Assembly: GCA_934131695.1 (NCBI GenBank)
Contig: CAKOZV010000001.1
Coordinates: 62,001 to 126,000, forward strand
From: an uncultured Bacilli bacterium
GTDB lineage: Bacteria; Bacillota_I; Bacilli_A; RF39; UBA660
Length of the DNA stretch: 64,000 nucleotides
Direction of reading: 5' to 3'
The position numbers were made by a program, and so were the translations under genes. Position 1 is the stretch's first letter. Each line of letters starts with the position of its first letter. This document shows positions 51,794-60,217 of the stretch, one piece after another. Under the pieces are notes generated by a model. That model had not been told where the DNA came from. It was given only the letters and a program-made list of their open reading frames with translations, and did not search any database.

Positions 51794-52483
51794 ATGGAAA
51801 ACATATTAATAGTAGATGACGAAAAAGAAATAGCAGATTTATTAGAAATATACTTAAAGAATGAAAATTATAACGTTTATAAATATTATTCTAGTATAGA
51901 AGTATTAAAAGATATAGATAATCTTAAGATAGACTTAGCTATTTTAGATATAATGATGCCAGAGATAGATGGGTTAACCTTATGCAATAAAATAAGAGAA
52001 AAATATAACTTTCCAATTATTTTTGCTACTGCTAAAGTGGAAGATATAGATAAGATTAATGGGCTAAGTATGGGAGCAGATGACTACGTTACTAAACCAT
52101 TTCAACCATTAGAATTACTTGCTAGAGTAAAAGCGCAATTAAGAAGATATAAAAATTATAATCATCAAGAAAATAGTGAGGACCAAATAGATTTTCGAGG
52201 GATAGTAATTAATAATAAAACTCATGAATTTTATTTTAATGATAAAAAAATAGAACTTACTAAAACAGAGTTTTCTATTATGTGGTTGTTATGTATAAAT
52301 AAAGGTAAAGTAGTTAAAAGTGATGATTTATTTTCTAAAGTATGGAAAGAAAAATATTTTACTAAAGATAATAATACTATAATGGTTCATATTAGACATC
52401 TAAGAGAAAAGATGCATGATATAGGTAGAAAACCCAAATATATAAAAACTATTTATGGAGTAGGTTATAAGATAGAGGTGTAA
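51794..52483 (+). CDS. OmpR-type response regulator (VanR-like)
   Basis: Protein of 229 residues. Receiver with DDEKE pocket, Asp in LAILDIMMPEIDGL, Thr in IIFATAK and Lys in YVTKPFQP. The winged-helix domain contains TKTEFSIMWLLCINKGKVVKS and the closing IKTIYGVGYKIEV, typical of VanR/OmpR. GGAGAGAG precedes the ATG. One base separates it from the kinase. Repeats in its own promoter suggest autoregulation. Confidence 0.94.
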   Translation: MENILIVDDEKEIADLLEIYLKNENYNVYKYYSSIEVLKDIDNLKIDLAILDIMMPEIDGLTLCNKIREKYNFPIIFATAKVEDIDKINGLSMGADDYVTKPFQPLELLARVKAQLRRYKNYNHQENSEDQIDFRGIVINNKTHEFYFNDKKIELTKTEFSIMWLLCINKGKVVKSDDLFSKVWKEKYFTKDNNTIMVHIRHLREKMHDIGRKPKYIKTIYGVGYKIEV

Positions 52484-52484
52484 G

Positions 52485-53576
52485 ATGAAAGATAGAGAGT
52501 TTAAAGAAATATATTCTGATATGTTAAAAAAAGTAGTTATCTATATTGCTATTATTTTGATAGTATCATTAACTATTGGACTAGTAGTTAGTGTCTTTGA
52601 CTTTCAATGGTTATACGATGATAATCCTAATTTGTATAATAATTTATCAGGAGTATATCAGTTAGTAACGTCCCCTTATATCTTAGGATTAGTAGCTATT
52701 ATAATAATCTTAGTATCATCTTACAAAAGTATAAAAGAAGTATCAGCATATATTGATACTATATCAGAATCAGTAGATAAAATATTTGATAAGAATAGTG
52801 AAGAGATAATACTACCTAATCAGTTAGCACCACTTGAGAGAAAGCTTAATCATCTTAAGAATAAATATCTTGAAAGTGAAAAGCTAGCAAGAGAGAACGA
52901 ACAGAAAAAAGATGAGTTGATAGTATATCTTGCTCATGATATAAAAACACCACTTACATCTATGATTGGTTATTTATCATTATTAGATGAGATAGATGAT
53001 ATGGACAAGATGCGAAGAAAAAAATATATTTCTATCGCTTTAGATAAATCATATCGCTTAGAAGAGTTGATTAATGAATTATTTGATGTAGCAAGATTTA
53101 ATTCAGAAAAGATAGTTCTAGAGAAAGAAAAATTAAACCTCAACTTAATGCTTGAACAGATAATAGATGACTTTTATCCTATTTTAAAGAAACTTGATAA
53201 GAAGATAGAGTATAATCAAGTAGATGATTTAATTATAGAGGGAGATTCTGATAAGTTAAGTCGAGTCTTTAATAATGTTATTAAGAATGCTATTAACTAT
53301 AGTAGTGATGGTACTGATATAATAATAAAAGCTTCCAAGAATAATAATAGTGTAAAAATTGAGGTGATTAATCAAGGAAAAGTAATACCTAAAGAGAAAT
53401 TAGCTAGAATATTTGAAAAGTTTTATCGCCTTGATTCGGCAAGAAGTAGTAAAACAGGTGGTAGTGGATTAGGTCTTGCTATTGCTAAAGAGATAGTAGA
53501 ATTACATAATGGACAAATAAAAGCTTCAAGTAATAAGAAAGAAACCAAGTTTACAGTTATATTACCAATTGAATAA
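52485..53576 (+). CDS. Sensor histidine kinase (VanS-like)
   Basis: Protein of 363 residues. Two membrane helices (about 13-35 and 62-82) with only a short loop outside, then a linker and the kinase core: H-box IVYLAHDIKTPLTS, N-box NNVIKNAINYSSDG, FEKFYRLDSARSS and GGSGLGLAIAKEI, which is the VanS-type wording. The small outer loop suggests that it senses the membrane or lipid-linked ligands. It is paired with the regulator before it. Confidence 0.93.
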   Translation: MKDREFKEIYSDMLKKVVIYIAIILIVSLTIGLVVSVFDFQWLYDDNPNLYNNLSGVYQLVTSPYILGLVAIIIILVSSYKSIKEVSAYIDTISESVDKIFDKNSEEIILPNQLAPLERKLNHLKNKYLESEKLARENEQKKDELIVYLAHDIKTPLTSMIGYLSLLDEIDDMDKMRRKKYISIALDKSYRLEELINELFDVARFNSEKIVLEKEKLNLNLMLEQIIDDFYPILKKLDKKIEYNQVDDLIIEGDSDKLSRVFNNVIKNAINYSSDGTDIIIKASKNNNSVKIEVINQGKVIPKEKLARIFEKFYRLDSARSSKTGGSGLGLAIAKEIVELHNGQIKASSNKKETKFTVILPIE

Positions 53577-53641
53577 TTAAGGAAAAATTAAGAATTTTCT
53601 AAGAAAAAGTTAAAAAGTAATCTTTCTATAACTGCTATAGT
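53577..53641 (+). promoter_or_regulatory. Promoter with four 11-bp-phased TTAAG-like repeats
   Basis: TTAAG at 53577 and 53588, CTAAG at 53599 and TTAAA at 53610, each exactly 11 bases apart. The extended -10 TGCTATAGT ends at 53641, 26 bases from the start of the last repeat to the -10. The spacing equals that at the regulator's own promoter. There is no good -35, as expected for an activated promoter. Confidence 0.7.
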
Positions 53642-53663
53642 TGTATTTGGAAAGAGGTATTTT

Positions 53664-54434
53664 ATGAAAAAAATTATTAGAAGAATCTTAATCATCTTAA
53701 TAGTCGCTTTATTCATATTTGGTAATAATTATAGAAAAGTTAATGAGCCTAAGGTTAGTGAACCAGTAATTAAAGAAGAGAATAATCTAACTAAGGATGA
53801 AAGACTAAAACAAATATATGAAAATAAAAGTATTTATCCGAAAGAGTTATTAGAAATGTTAGATAGGAATACTGATATGACTGATTTTGTTTATAATTAT
53901 CAGGTTAATAAAGGAAAAGTCTTTGCAAATGATATAGGTAAAGTAGAGAAAAATACTGTCCCTTTGTTGTTACAATATGATGAGAGATGGGGTTATGGTA
54001 TGTATGGTGATGAAGTACTAGCTATTAATGGTTGTGGACCAACATCAGTAGCCATGGTAATAGCAGGACTTACTGGAAGAAATATTATCACTCCTTATGA
54101 TGTAGCAAGTTATGCTTATGAAAATGGTTATTACAAGAAAGGTACTAGGTGGAATTTTTTTACAGAAGGAGTTAAAAACTATGGAATAGTTGGTAAAGAA
54201 ATACCATTAGTAAAAAGTAAAATATTTAAAGAATTAGAACTTGGTCATCCAATAATTTGTAGTATGCGAAAAGGTGACTTTACTACAACTGGTCATTTAA
54301 TAGTACTAGTAGGTGTAAAGAATGGTAAGCTTACGGTAAATGATCCTAATAGTAGAGAAAGAAGTGAAAGACTTTGGAGTTATGAAAGACTAGAACCACA
54401 GATTAAAAATCTTTGGTCATTTAGAACCTATTAA
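53664..54434 (+). CDS. C39-like (papain-fold) membrane-anchored peptidase
   Basis: Protein of 256 residues. Signal-anchor helix at about 5-22, spacer to about 100, then a C39_2-type domain: LLLQYDERWGYGMYG, catalytic Cys in NGCGPTSVAMV, His in TTGHLIVLVG and Asn/Asp in LTVNDPNS. Such enzymes cleave peptides or wall links outside the cell. It is placed behind the VanRS-like pair with the same operator pattern, so it is probably the main target of that system. GAAAGAGG precedes the ATG. Confidence 0.9.
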   Translation: MKKIIRRILIILIVALFIFGNNYRKVNEPKVSEPVIKEENNLTKDERLKQIYENKSIYPKELLEMLDRNTDMTDFVYNYQVNKGKVFANDIGKVEKNTVPLLLQYDERWGYGMYGDEVLAINGCGPTSVAMVIAGLTGRNIITPYDVASYAYENGYYKKGTRWNFFTEGVKNYGIVGKEIPLVKSKIFKELELGHPIICSMRKGDFTTTGHLIVLVGVKNGKLTVNDPNSRERSERLWSYERLEPQIKNLWSFRTY

Positions 54435-54480
54435 TTATATTTTTCTTTCAATATCATAAAATAAAAGTGGAGGAACATAT

Positions 54481-54870
54481 ATGGAAACACAATTAACTAA
54501 TGCAGTTAGTGTAGAAGGAAACTATAATGCTGTTCCACTTTCTATTACATCTGATGTATTAGTAGTTACAATGCTTAATGGGTTAACTGTAACCAAAAAA
54601 GCAGATAAAATGATGTGGGCTGATGGTAATTTAACTTATACTATTGTAGTAACAAATGATGCAGAAGAGACATTTACTACTCCTATTATTACTGATAATC
54701 TTGATAAGAATCTTATAACATTTGTAAATGGAAGTGTAACAATCGATGGAAATAGTGCAAGTAGTGATAAATATAACTATGATGAGAGTACTGGTAAATT
54801 AACCATTAACTTAGAAGATATAACAGCATCAAGTAGTAGGACAATTACCTTTCAAGTGAAGAAAACTTAA
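54481..54870 (+). CDS. DUF11-type repeat protein without signal peptide
   Basis: Protein of 129 residues. The C-terminal 80 residues are one DUF11/conserved-repeat β-sandwich: LTVTKKADKMMWADGNLTYTIVVTN, ITDNLDKNLITFVNGSVTIDG and ITFQVKK, here split at the motif edges. Proteins of this type are normally secreted and tandemly repeated. This one has a single repeat and starts with a polar N-terminus (METQLTNAVSVEG) instead of a signal peptide. GTGGAGG precedes the ATG. It may act on spores or by non-classical export, which is inference. Confidence 0.75.
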   Translation: METQLTNAVSVEGNYNAVPLSITSDVLVVTMLNGLTVTKKADKMMWADGNLTYTIVVTNDAEETFTTPIITDNLDKNLITFVNGSVTIDGNSASSDKYNYDESTGKLTINLEDITASSSRTITFQVKKT

Positions 54871-54882
54871 ACTTTTAAATAA

Positions 54883-54916
54883 AAAACACCAGATAGATAA
54901 AATATCTAGGTGTTTT
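54883..54916. terminator. Shared terminator between convergent genes
   Basis: AAAACACC / GGTGTTTT plus AGATA / TATCT with one bulged A, T-rich on both strands. It overlaps the stop of the minus-strand surface protein gene. Confidence 0.8.
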
Positions 54917-56780
54917 CTTCAAGTGACCAAATGATTTTAGTTTTATATTCAGTATTAGCAATTAAAGTCTCAAGAACTTGAAATAGTATTCCTTCATCTT
55001 TATCAAAGATAATTTCTGTTGTTTTAGTACTACCATCATTTCCTTCCCCTTGATAAATTAAAGTCTTAGTAGTAGAAATTACATTTATATTGTCATTACT
55101 ATCAAGAAAAACTAAAGAATCTTTTAAGATACTATTATCCTCATTTTCTAACTCATTATTAATACTAGCAAATAGATTCCAAGGGGTACTATCAATTCTA
55201 GAATCAGTAACTGTAATCACTAACTTTTCGTTTTTAGGACAAAGAATAGGACTTAATCTTATCGGATTTAAATCAAAAGAAATGATATTTGGTACACTGT
55301 CGATTGTTAACTCACCACTATAAACTATTTCAATGGTTTTCGTTCTATAAATTAAATTATTAGCTTCTTTAACATTAAAAGTTATTTTAGTACCAATAGG
55401 TAAAGGTGAATCATAAGAATAGGAAAAATTACCAAGTGAATCTGCAACTATTACATTTGAGATATTGTCATATTCTATTAAAAGACTGGCATTAGGAGAA
55501 GTTTTTCCACTCATTACTGTATCAGTATCAGATAGGGCATGAATCTTTAAAGGAATAGTACCAATAGAGAAAACTTTTTTATTAGGAAAAATTAATTCTT
55601 TAAGATCAGGAAGATTTTCTAATTCTTCAGTTGTATAGTTGTGACTAGTAATACTAGTTGTTGTCTTATTAAAAGTACCAATTACTGTAGAAATAGCATC
55701 ATCTTTGTACCAAGAATAAGTAGGTAGTGTACTTTTGCTTATATTATTATCTATTGGAATGGAATTATTAAAAAGATTTAATCTAGAATAGTTAAAGGTA
55801 AAAGGAATAGTGGTAGTAGTAGATATTATATTAGCAGTAGTGTTATAAAGAAGTAACATATTAGGATTGTTTAGGACTAGACCACTGTTAGCTGTTTGAA
55901 AAGATATATTATAATTATTACTAGAAATATTAGTAAAATTATTAATGATAGTAAGAGATGAATTATTATTAAGAGTTATTACACCATAGCTGTACCAAGT
56001 TGCATAACTACCATTTCTATTAGTTTGTTTCAAAGTGAAAGATGCATTTTCATCTATTAAAGTGGTACCAGTTCCAAAAGTGCCATAAGCCATTCCATTA
56101 TAAGTAGTTACATCAAATGTTGAATTACTAGCAACGGTAAAAGCCAAGTCATTTGGCCCATAGAATAATTCTCTGGCTTCACTAGTAAATGTTACTTTAG
56201 AGTTTTTTAATACTGTTAGACTAGGACTTGCATTACGAAACCAGAAAGAAGAATTACTCTTAGAACTATGATTTATAACAGTAGTACCACCTAACTCTAT
56301 CTTATTACATTCAGCTACTTCATTACCAGTTGTTAAAGAAGTATCACCTATAGTAATAGATGAATCTATAAATCGTGTCAATCCTGTTGGATGAAAGCTA
56401 ATCTGAGGACCAGTGTAGGTGATATTGTTATATTCTACGATTATATTTTTTAAACTAGCTGTATCTGGAACATAGATAACTCCATAATAATTATTTCCAG
56501 TGATATTTAAGTTTTTAACTACTACTTTAGAAATAGTTTGGTATGTAGCAGAAATAGTATCACCTGTATTTAGTGTTTTCATATCAGTGAAAGTATAAGT
56601 AGTACCATCATACGTTCCATCTATTATAATATTTGCTTTAGTACTAGCTATTTTAATACCACTAGTAAGAGAAATATTACTGCCAAAATAGATATAATTA
56701 TAGGAATTATCTTTTTCAAGAACAGTTTTCAACTCATCACTTGAAAAGACAACTACAGTATTGTCATTAATTATTGTCAT
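54906..56780 (-). CDS. Pectate-lyase-like / WxL-domain surface protein without signal peptide
   Basis: Protein of 624 residues. Residues about 1-330 are rich in Asn, Thr and Ser with short β-strands (NIIIDGTYDGTTYTF, KVVVKNLNITGNNYYGVIYV), the look of a right-handed β-helix adhesin. Residues about 395-470 form an Ig-like domain. The last 135 residues match a WxL domain, with PWNLFASI and the final IIWSLEE as its two WxL motifs, which bind peptidoglycan. No hydrophobic signal peptide exists at the N-terminus (MTIINDNTVVVFSS). AAGGAG precedes the ATG. It converges with the DUF11 gene. Confidence 0.78.
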   Translation of the reverse strand: MTIINDNTVVVFSSDELKTVLEKDNSYNYIYFGSNISLTSGIKIASTKANIIIDGTYDGTTYTFTDMKTLNTGDTISATYQTISKVVVKNLNITGNNYYGVIYVPDTASLKNIIVEYNNITYTGPQISFHPTGLTRFIDSSITIGDTSLTTGNEVAECNKIELGGTTVINHSSKSNSSFWFRNASPSLTVLKNSKVTFTSEARELFYGPNDLAFTVASNSTFDVTTYNGMAYGTFGTGTTLIDENASFTLKQTNRNGSYATWYSYGVITLNNNSSLTIINNFTNISSNNYNISFQTANSGLVLNNPNMLLLYNTTANIISTTTTIPFTFNYSRLNLFNNSIPIDNNISKSTLPTYSWYKDDAISTVIGTFNKTTTSITSHNYTTEELENLPDLKELIFPNKKVFSIGTIPLKIHALSDTDTVMSGKTSPNASLLIEYDNISNVIVADSLGNFSYSYDSPLPIGTKITFNVKEANNLIYRTKTIEIVYSGELTIDSVPNIISFDLNPIRLSPILCPKNEKLVITVTDSRIDSTPWNLFASINNELENEDNSILKDSLVFLDSNDNINVISTTKTLIYQGEGNDGSTKTTEIIFDKDEGILFQVLETLIANTEYKTKIIWSLEENT

Positions 56781-56975
56781 ATTAATAAACTCCTTGTTAT
56801 ATCTTATGCTTACTGATAGATATTATTAGTTTATATACACTGAAGACATAACCAGTAGTAAAATAGCTAATAAAAAGAGTGATACAAGTTACATATAGTT
56901 TTGATGATTATTTTAGCCTTAATTGTTTTTGTGTCAAATTACTAGTTTATTCATATTTTATAGTGAGGTGAGAAT

Positions 56976-57281
56976 ATGGATGAGCGTGTAAATGGTGGAG
57001 TGGTTGTAGATGCTGGACATGGAGGTAGCGATCCTGGAGCTATTAGTGGTAATTTAAGAGAAAAGGACTTTACCTTGGAAGCGGCTCTATATATGTATGA
57101 TAGATTTAAACAGTTAGGTGTTCCTGTTGTTATTACAAGAGATTTTGATGAGGATTTAAGTAGGGCAGATAGACTTAAAAGAGCTAATGAAGCATTTAAT
57201 GGTGATCCTAACACTATATTAATATCTAATCACATAAATGCAGGGGGAGGAGATAGCCGTTATGTAACAAAGTATGTATAA
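56976..57281 (+). pseudogene. Truncated N-acetylmuramoyl-L-alanine amidase (Amidase_3)
   Basis: The 101 residues cover only the first half of an Amidase_3 domain (normally about 170-180). Present are VVVDAGHGGSDPGA (zinc His 15), REKDFTLEAALYMYDRF and LISNHINAGGGD (zinc His 86). After GGGD the sequence changes to SRYVTKYV and stops, so the distal catalytic Glu is missing. The start is good (GAGGTG). There is no signal peptide. It is likely an inactive remnant, though a shortened protein could still bind peptidoglycan. From 57282 to 57456 only AT-rich DNA and a promoter (TGTTATAAT) are seen. Confidence 0.75.
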
Positions 57282-57456
57282 CGATTAAAGCCAAATATAG
57301 AAATAAATGAATTATAAATCATAAAAAATAATTAATTAATAAATTATTGTAATAGTATTTAAGTTTCAAATATAATTTTTAAAATTATTACGAATAAAAA
57401 GTCATATTTATTACCCAAAAACTTCGTGTTATAATGCTTTTAGAGGTGATTTATGT

Positions 57457-58491
57457 ATGTTAACATTAGAAGAAAACAAAATTATTGATCAGTATGTTAA
57501 TGAAAAATATTATGATAAAAGTAAGTTGATAAAATATTTGAATATGCATGAGATTGTTGGCAATGAAATATTTTCATATTGTGATAAAAAGATATATGGT
57601 TCTCCAACTTATTCCAATTGGCTTGATAGTGAAGCAGGATATAAGCCAGTTAGTAAAGATATTTTTATTAAGCGAATACCTTTTTATTTTTATGTTGTTG
57701 ATAGGGATGATATTAATCTTCAAAATTTTGGTTGCTTAAGTTATCTTTATACAAAAGATAATACTAATTTAGAAGAAATTTTTAATGCTCTTGAATATAT
57801 GTTTTATTCATTAAATATACCATTATATACAATATTTAATTATCATATTATTCAATCTGGAGTTGTGAGTAGTGATATTTTTTTGGAATGGAATCATTAT
57901 CTTCATTTATGCGAGGAACTAGGGGAGAAAGATTATTGTCCTGAACATTTTATTAGTTCTTATAATTATTTACTAGAAAAAAGTAATCTAAATCCAATAA
58001 TATATGAGATTGATGAGTATTTTAATTTTGAACCATTTTTTCGAGAAGGAACAAAATTAGTATTTGAAGGAGTTTTTCCAGTTGATGAAAATAATAATCC
58101 TATCATGAAATGGATTGGACTAAAGATTACAAATGTAGAGAATATAAAATGTAATTGTGAGAAATCAAAAAGTGGAAGGCTTGAAATTGTTATCACGCCT
58201 AAAACAGTAATACATGCTTTAAATTATTATAATTATCAAGATGAAGAAGGAGATTATTGGTATCAAATTTATGCAGGACCTCAAAATATGTACTTTGATT
58301 ATGAAATTTTAAAAGAAAAAAGAAAAAAATTAGGTTTTACTCAAAAACAGGTTTCTGATGCAGTTGGTACAAGTGTTAGAACTTATCAAAAATGGGAAGT
58401 TGGCGACACAATACCAGATGGTTATTTTCTTATTAGATTATTAAATTGGTTAGACATTCCTGATATTCAAAATGTTGTAAAGTATTTATAA
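57457..58491 (+). CDS. Protein of unknown function with C-terminal XRE helix-turn-helix
   Basis: Protein of 344 residues. The last 60 residues are a Cro/C1-type HTH (LKEKRKKLGFTQKQVSDAV, then VRTYQKWEVGDTIPD). The first 280 residues are rich in Tyr, Asp, Asn and Cys (YCDKKIYGSPTYSNW; NIKCNCEKS) and match nothing I know. A DNA-binding domain at the C-terminus instead of the N-terminus is unusual. It may sense a ligand and regulate the AbiE region next to it. AGAGGTGAT precedes the ATG, with an extended -10 upstream. Confidence 0.7.
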   Translation: MLTLEENKIIDQYVNEKYYDKSKLIKYLNMHEIVGNEIFSYCDKKIYGSPTYSNWLDSEAGYKPVSKDIFIKRIPFYFYVVDRDDINLQNFGCLSYLYTKDNTNLEEIFNALEYMFYSLNIPLYTIFNYHIIQSGVVSSDIFLEWNHYLHLCEELGEKDYCPEHFISSYNYLLEKSNLNPIIYEIDEYFNFEPFFREGTKLVFEGVFPVDENNNPIMKWIGLKITNVENIKCNCEKSKSGRLEIVITPKTVIHALNYYNYQDEEGDYWYQIYAGPQNMYFDYEILKEKRKKLGFTQKQVSDAVGTSVRTYQKWEVGDTIPDGYFLIRLLNWLDIPDIQNVVKYL

Positions 58492-58498
58492 AGTAAAG

Positions 58499-58537
58499 CA
58501 TTATTATCCTAAATTTTATTAGATAATAATGTTTTTA
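58499..58537 (+). terminator. Terminator of the XRE protein gene
   Basis: Perfect 10-bp stem CATTATTATC / GATAATAATG with a 13-base loop, then T5. Confidence 0.85.
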
Positions 58538-58645
58538 TTTTGTCCTAGTTAGCATTGAAAACTTACTCCCGTCAAGTTTTCTATTGTGAAAAAATTCCCA
58601 AACCCTTTAAAAAAATATTTTTTTTACTAAATTAATAAATTTACA

Positions 58646-58691
58646 TTTACTCTTGTTCCACAAAATGCTATAATGTAGGTACGAGAGTAAA
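58646..58691 (+). promoter_or_regulatory. AbiE operator: inverted repeats flanking the -10
   Basis: TTTACTCTTGTTCC (58646-58659) and GGTACGAGAGTAAA (58678-58691) are inverted copies matching at 12 of 14 positions. The extended -10 TGCTATAAT (58666-58674) lies between them. AbiEi antitoxins are known to repress their own operon by binding paired inverted repeats. A further half-site-like TTACTCCCGT lies near 58563. Confidence 0.75.
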
Positions 58692-58702
58692 GTGGTGAAA
58701 AT

Positions 58703-59290
58703 ATGAGTAATAAAGAAAAATTAATTGAATTTTTAAATAGAAATCATGGATATATTACTACTGCAGAATTTTTAACATTGGGTATGAGTAAACCTTTGAT
58801 TCAAAAGTTTTTATATGAAGGATTAATTGAAAGAGTAAGCTATGGTTTATATATGGATAATAAGATATTAAAAGATGAATACTTTATTTTACAAAAAAAA
58901 TATCCATTAGCAATATTTTCTTATAATACTGCACTGCATATTCTTAATTTAACAAATAGAACTCCAATACAAATAGATATAACTGTTCCTAGAGATAAAA
59001 AAGTAAGAGGAAATTATAATATTCATAGAGTTTCAGAGAAGTTTTATGATATTGGAATAATTGAAGCCCTAAGTCCAAATGGAAATCCAGTAAAAATATA
59101 TAATGCTGAAAGATGTATTTGTGACATGTTAAGAACTGAAGGAGAATTTGATTTAGAACTTCAAAATAGAGTTTTAGATTATTATTTTCATAGCAAAGAT
59201 AAAGATATTGATAAATTATTAGAATATGCGAAGAGCTTTAATATTTATGAAAAAGTTAATACAATTGTGGAGGTAATGATGAAATGGTAG
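58703..59290 (+). CDS. abiEi: AbiEi family antitoxin (type IV toxin-antitoxin)
   Basis: Protein of 195 residues. N-terminal winged-helix (about 1-60: GYITTAEFLTLGMSKPLIQKF, YGLYM) for DNA binding, then the AbiEi C-terminal domain (PLAIFSYNTALHILNL, PIQIDITVP, IYNAERCICDMLR). AbiEi counteracts the toxin without binding it and represses the operon. It overlaps the toxin gene by 7 bases. GGTG precedes the ATG. Confidence 0.93.
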   Translation: MSNKEKLIEFLNRNHGYITTAEFLTLGMSKPLIQKFLYEGLIERVSYGLYMDNKILKDEYFILQKKYPLAIFSYNTALHILNLTNRTPIQIDITVPRDKKVRGNYNIHRVSEKFYDIGIIEALSPNGNPVKIYNAERCICDMLRTEGEFDLELQNRVLDYYFHSKDKDIDKLLEYAKSFNIYEKVNTIVEVMMKW

Positions 59291-60135
59291 AAGAGAAGAT
59301 TAAATTAAAAGCTAAAGAACTCGAAGATAAGTATAATTTAAATTACTATGAATCATTACAAAGATTTATGTTTGAAAGAATAATAGAAAGAATATCTGTT
59401 TCAGAGTATCAAGATAATTTTATATTAAAAGGTGGATTGTTGCTTGCTGCAATGTTTGGTATAGAAAACAGAACAACAAAAGATATGGATACTACAATTA
59501 CTGGTATAGATATTTCAAAAGATAAAATGGTAAATGTTTTAAATGAGATACTATCTATTAATTTAAATGATGGAGTTAAATTTGATATTGTAGGTATTAC
59601 TGATATAAGAGAAGAAGATGAATATGGTGGAAATAAATATCATATTACTGGTAAAGTAAATAGTACTAAAGTAAATTTGGAAATTGATATATCAACAGGT
59701 GATAAAGTAACTCCAAAAGAGTTGAAGTTTAAATATCCTTTGTTATTTGAAGATAGAAGTATTTTAATTAATAGTTATAATATTGAAACTATACTAGCTG
59801 AAAAAATGGAAACTGTTTTAAGACGTGGAAAGTATAATAGTAGAATGAAAGATTATTATGATATATATTTCTTTTTAACAAAGTTAAAAAATGAAATTAA
59901 TGTAAATATATTAAAAGATGCAATTAATAATACTTTTACTAAAAGAGATTCTTTTGAATACTTAAATGATTATCGTGAAATTATTAAATCAATTATTGAT
60001 AGCGAAAGAATAAAAACTAATTGGAAATCTTATTCGAAGAAGAATAGTTATGCAAAAAATTTAGAAGTAGATCACATAATGATTTTACTAAACAATTTTA
60101 TAAAAGAATTAAATTTAGAATTAGTAACGGTATAG
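59284..60135 (+). CDS. abiEii: AbiEii family nucleotidyltransferase toxin
   Basis: Protein of 283 residues. Nucleotidyltransferase motifs are FILKGGLLLA (49-51 KGG), TTKDMDTTI with the paired Asp residues near 67 and 69, the VNLEIDIS strand with the third Asp, and the C-terminal AEKMETVLRRGKYNSRMKDYYD segment split across a helix. Relatives transfer nucleotides to tRNA 3' ends and stop growth, including as phage abortive infection. All expected catalytic residues are visible, so it looks active. Confidence 0.93.
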   Translation: MVEEKIKLKAKELEDKYNLNYYESLQRFMFERIIERISVSEYQDNFILKGGLLLAAMFGIENRTTKDMDTTITGIDISKDKMVNVLNEILSINLNDGVKFDIVGITDIREEDEYGGNKYHITGKVNSTKVNLEIDISTGDKVTPKELKFKYPLLFEDRSILINSYNIETILAEKMETVLRRGKYNSRMKDYYDIYFFLTKLKNEINVNILKDAINNTFTKRDSFEYLNDYREIIKSIIDSERIKTNWKSYSKKNSYAKNLEVDHIMILLNNFIKELNLELVTV

Positions 60136-60200
60136 GGATTGGGAGTGTTCCCATAATATGCGAAAAGTGCATGTGGGAGGAACTTTTCAATACTTGCTAA
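60136..60200. other. Hairpin-rich intergenic element between abiEii and fic
   Basis: GGGA GTGT TCCC (60144-60155), then GAAAAGT / ACTTTTC (60162-60188) around a loop containing GTGGGAGGA. GC content is higher than its surroundings. No terminator T-tract or reading frame with a ribosome site is seen. It could be an RNA processing signal or a relic; I do not recognise it. Confidence 0.4.
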
Positions 60201-60217
60201 GTTAAGAAGGTGAAGTA

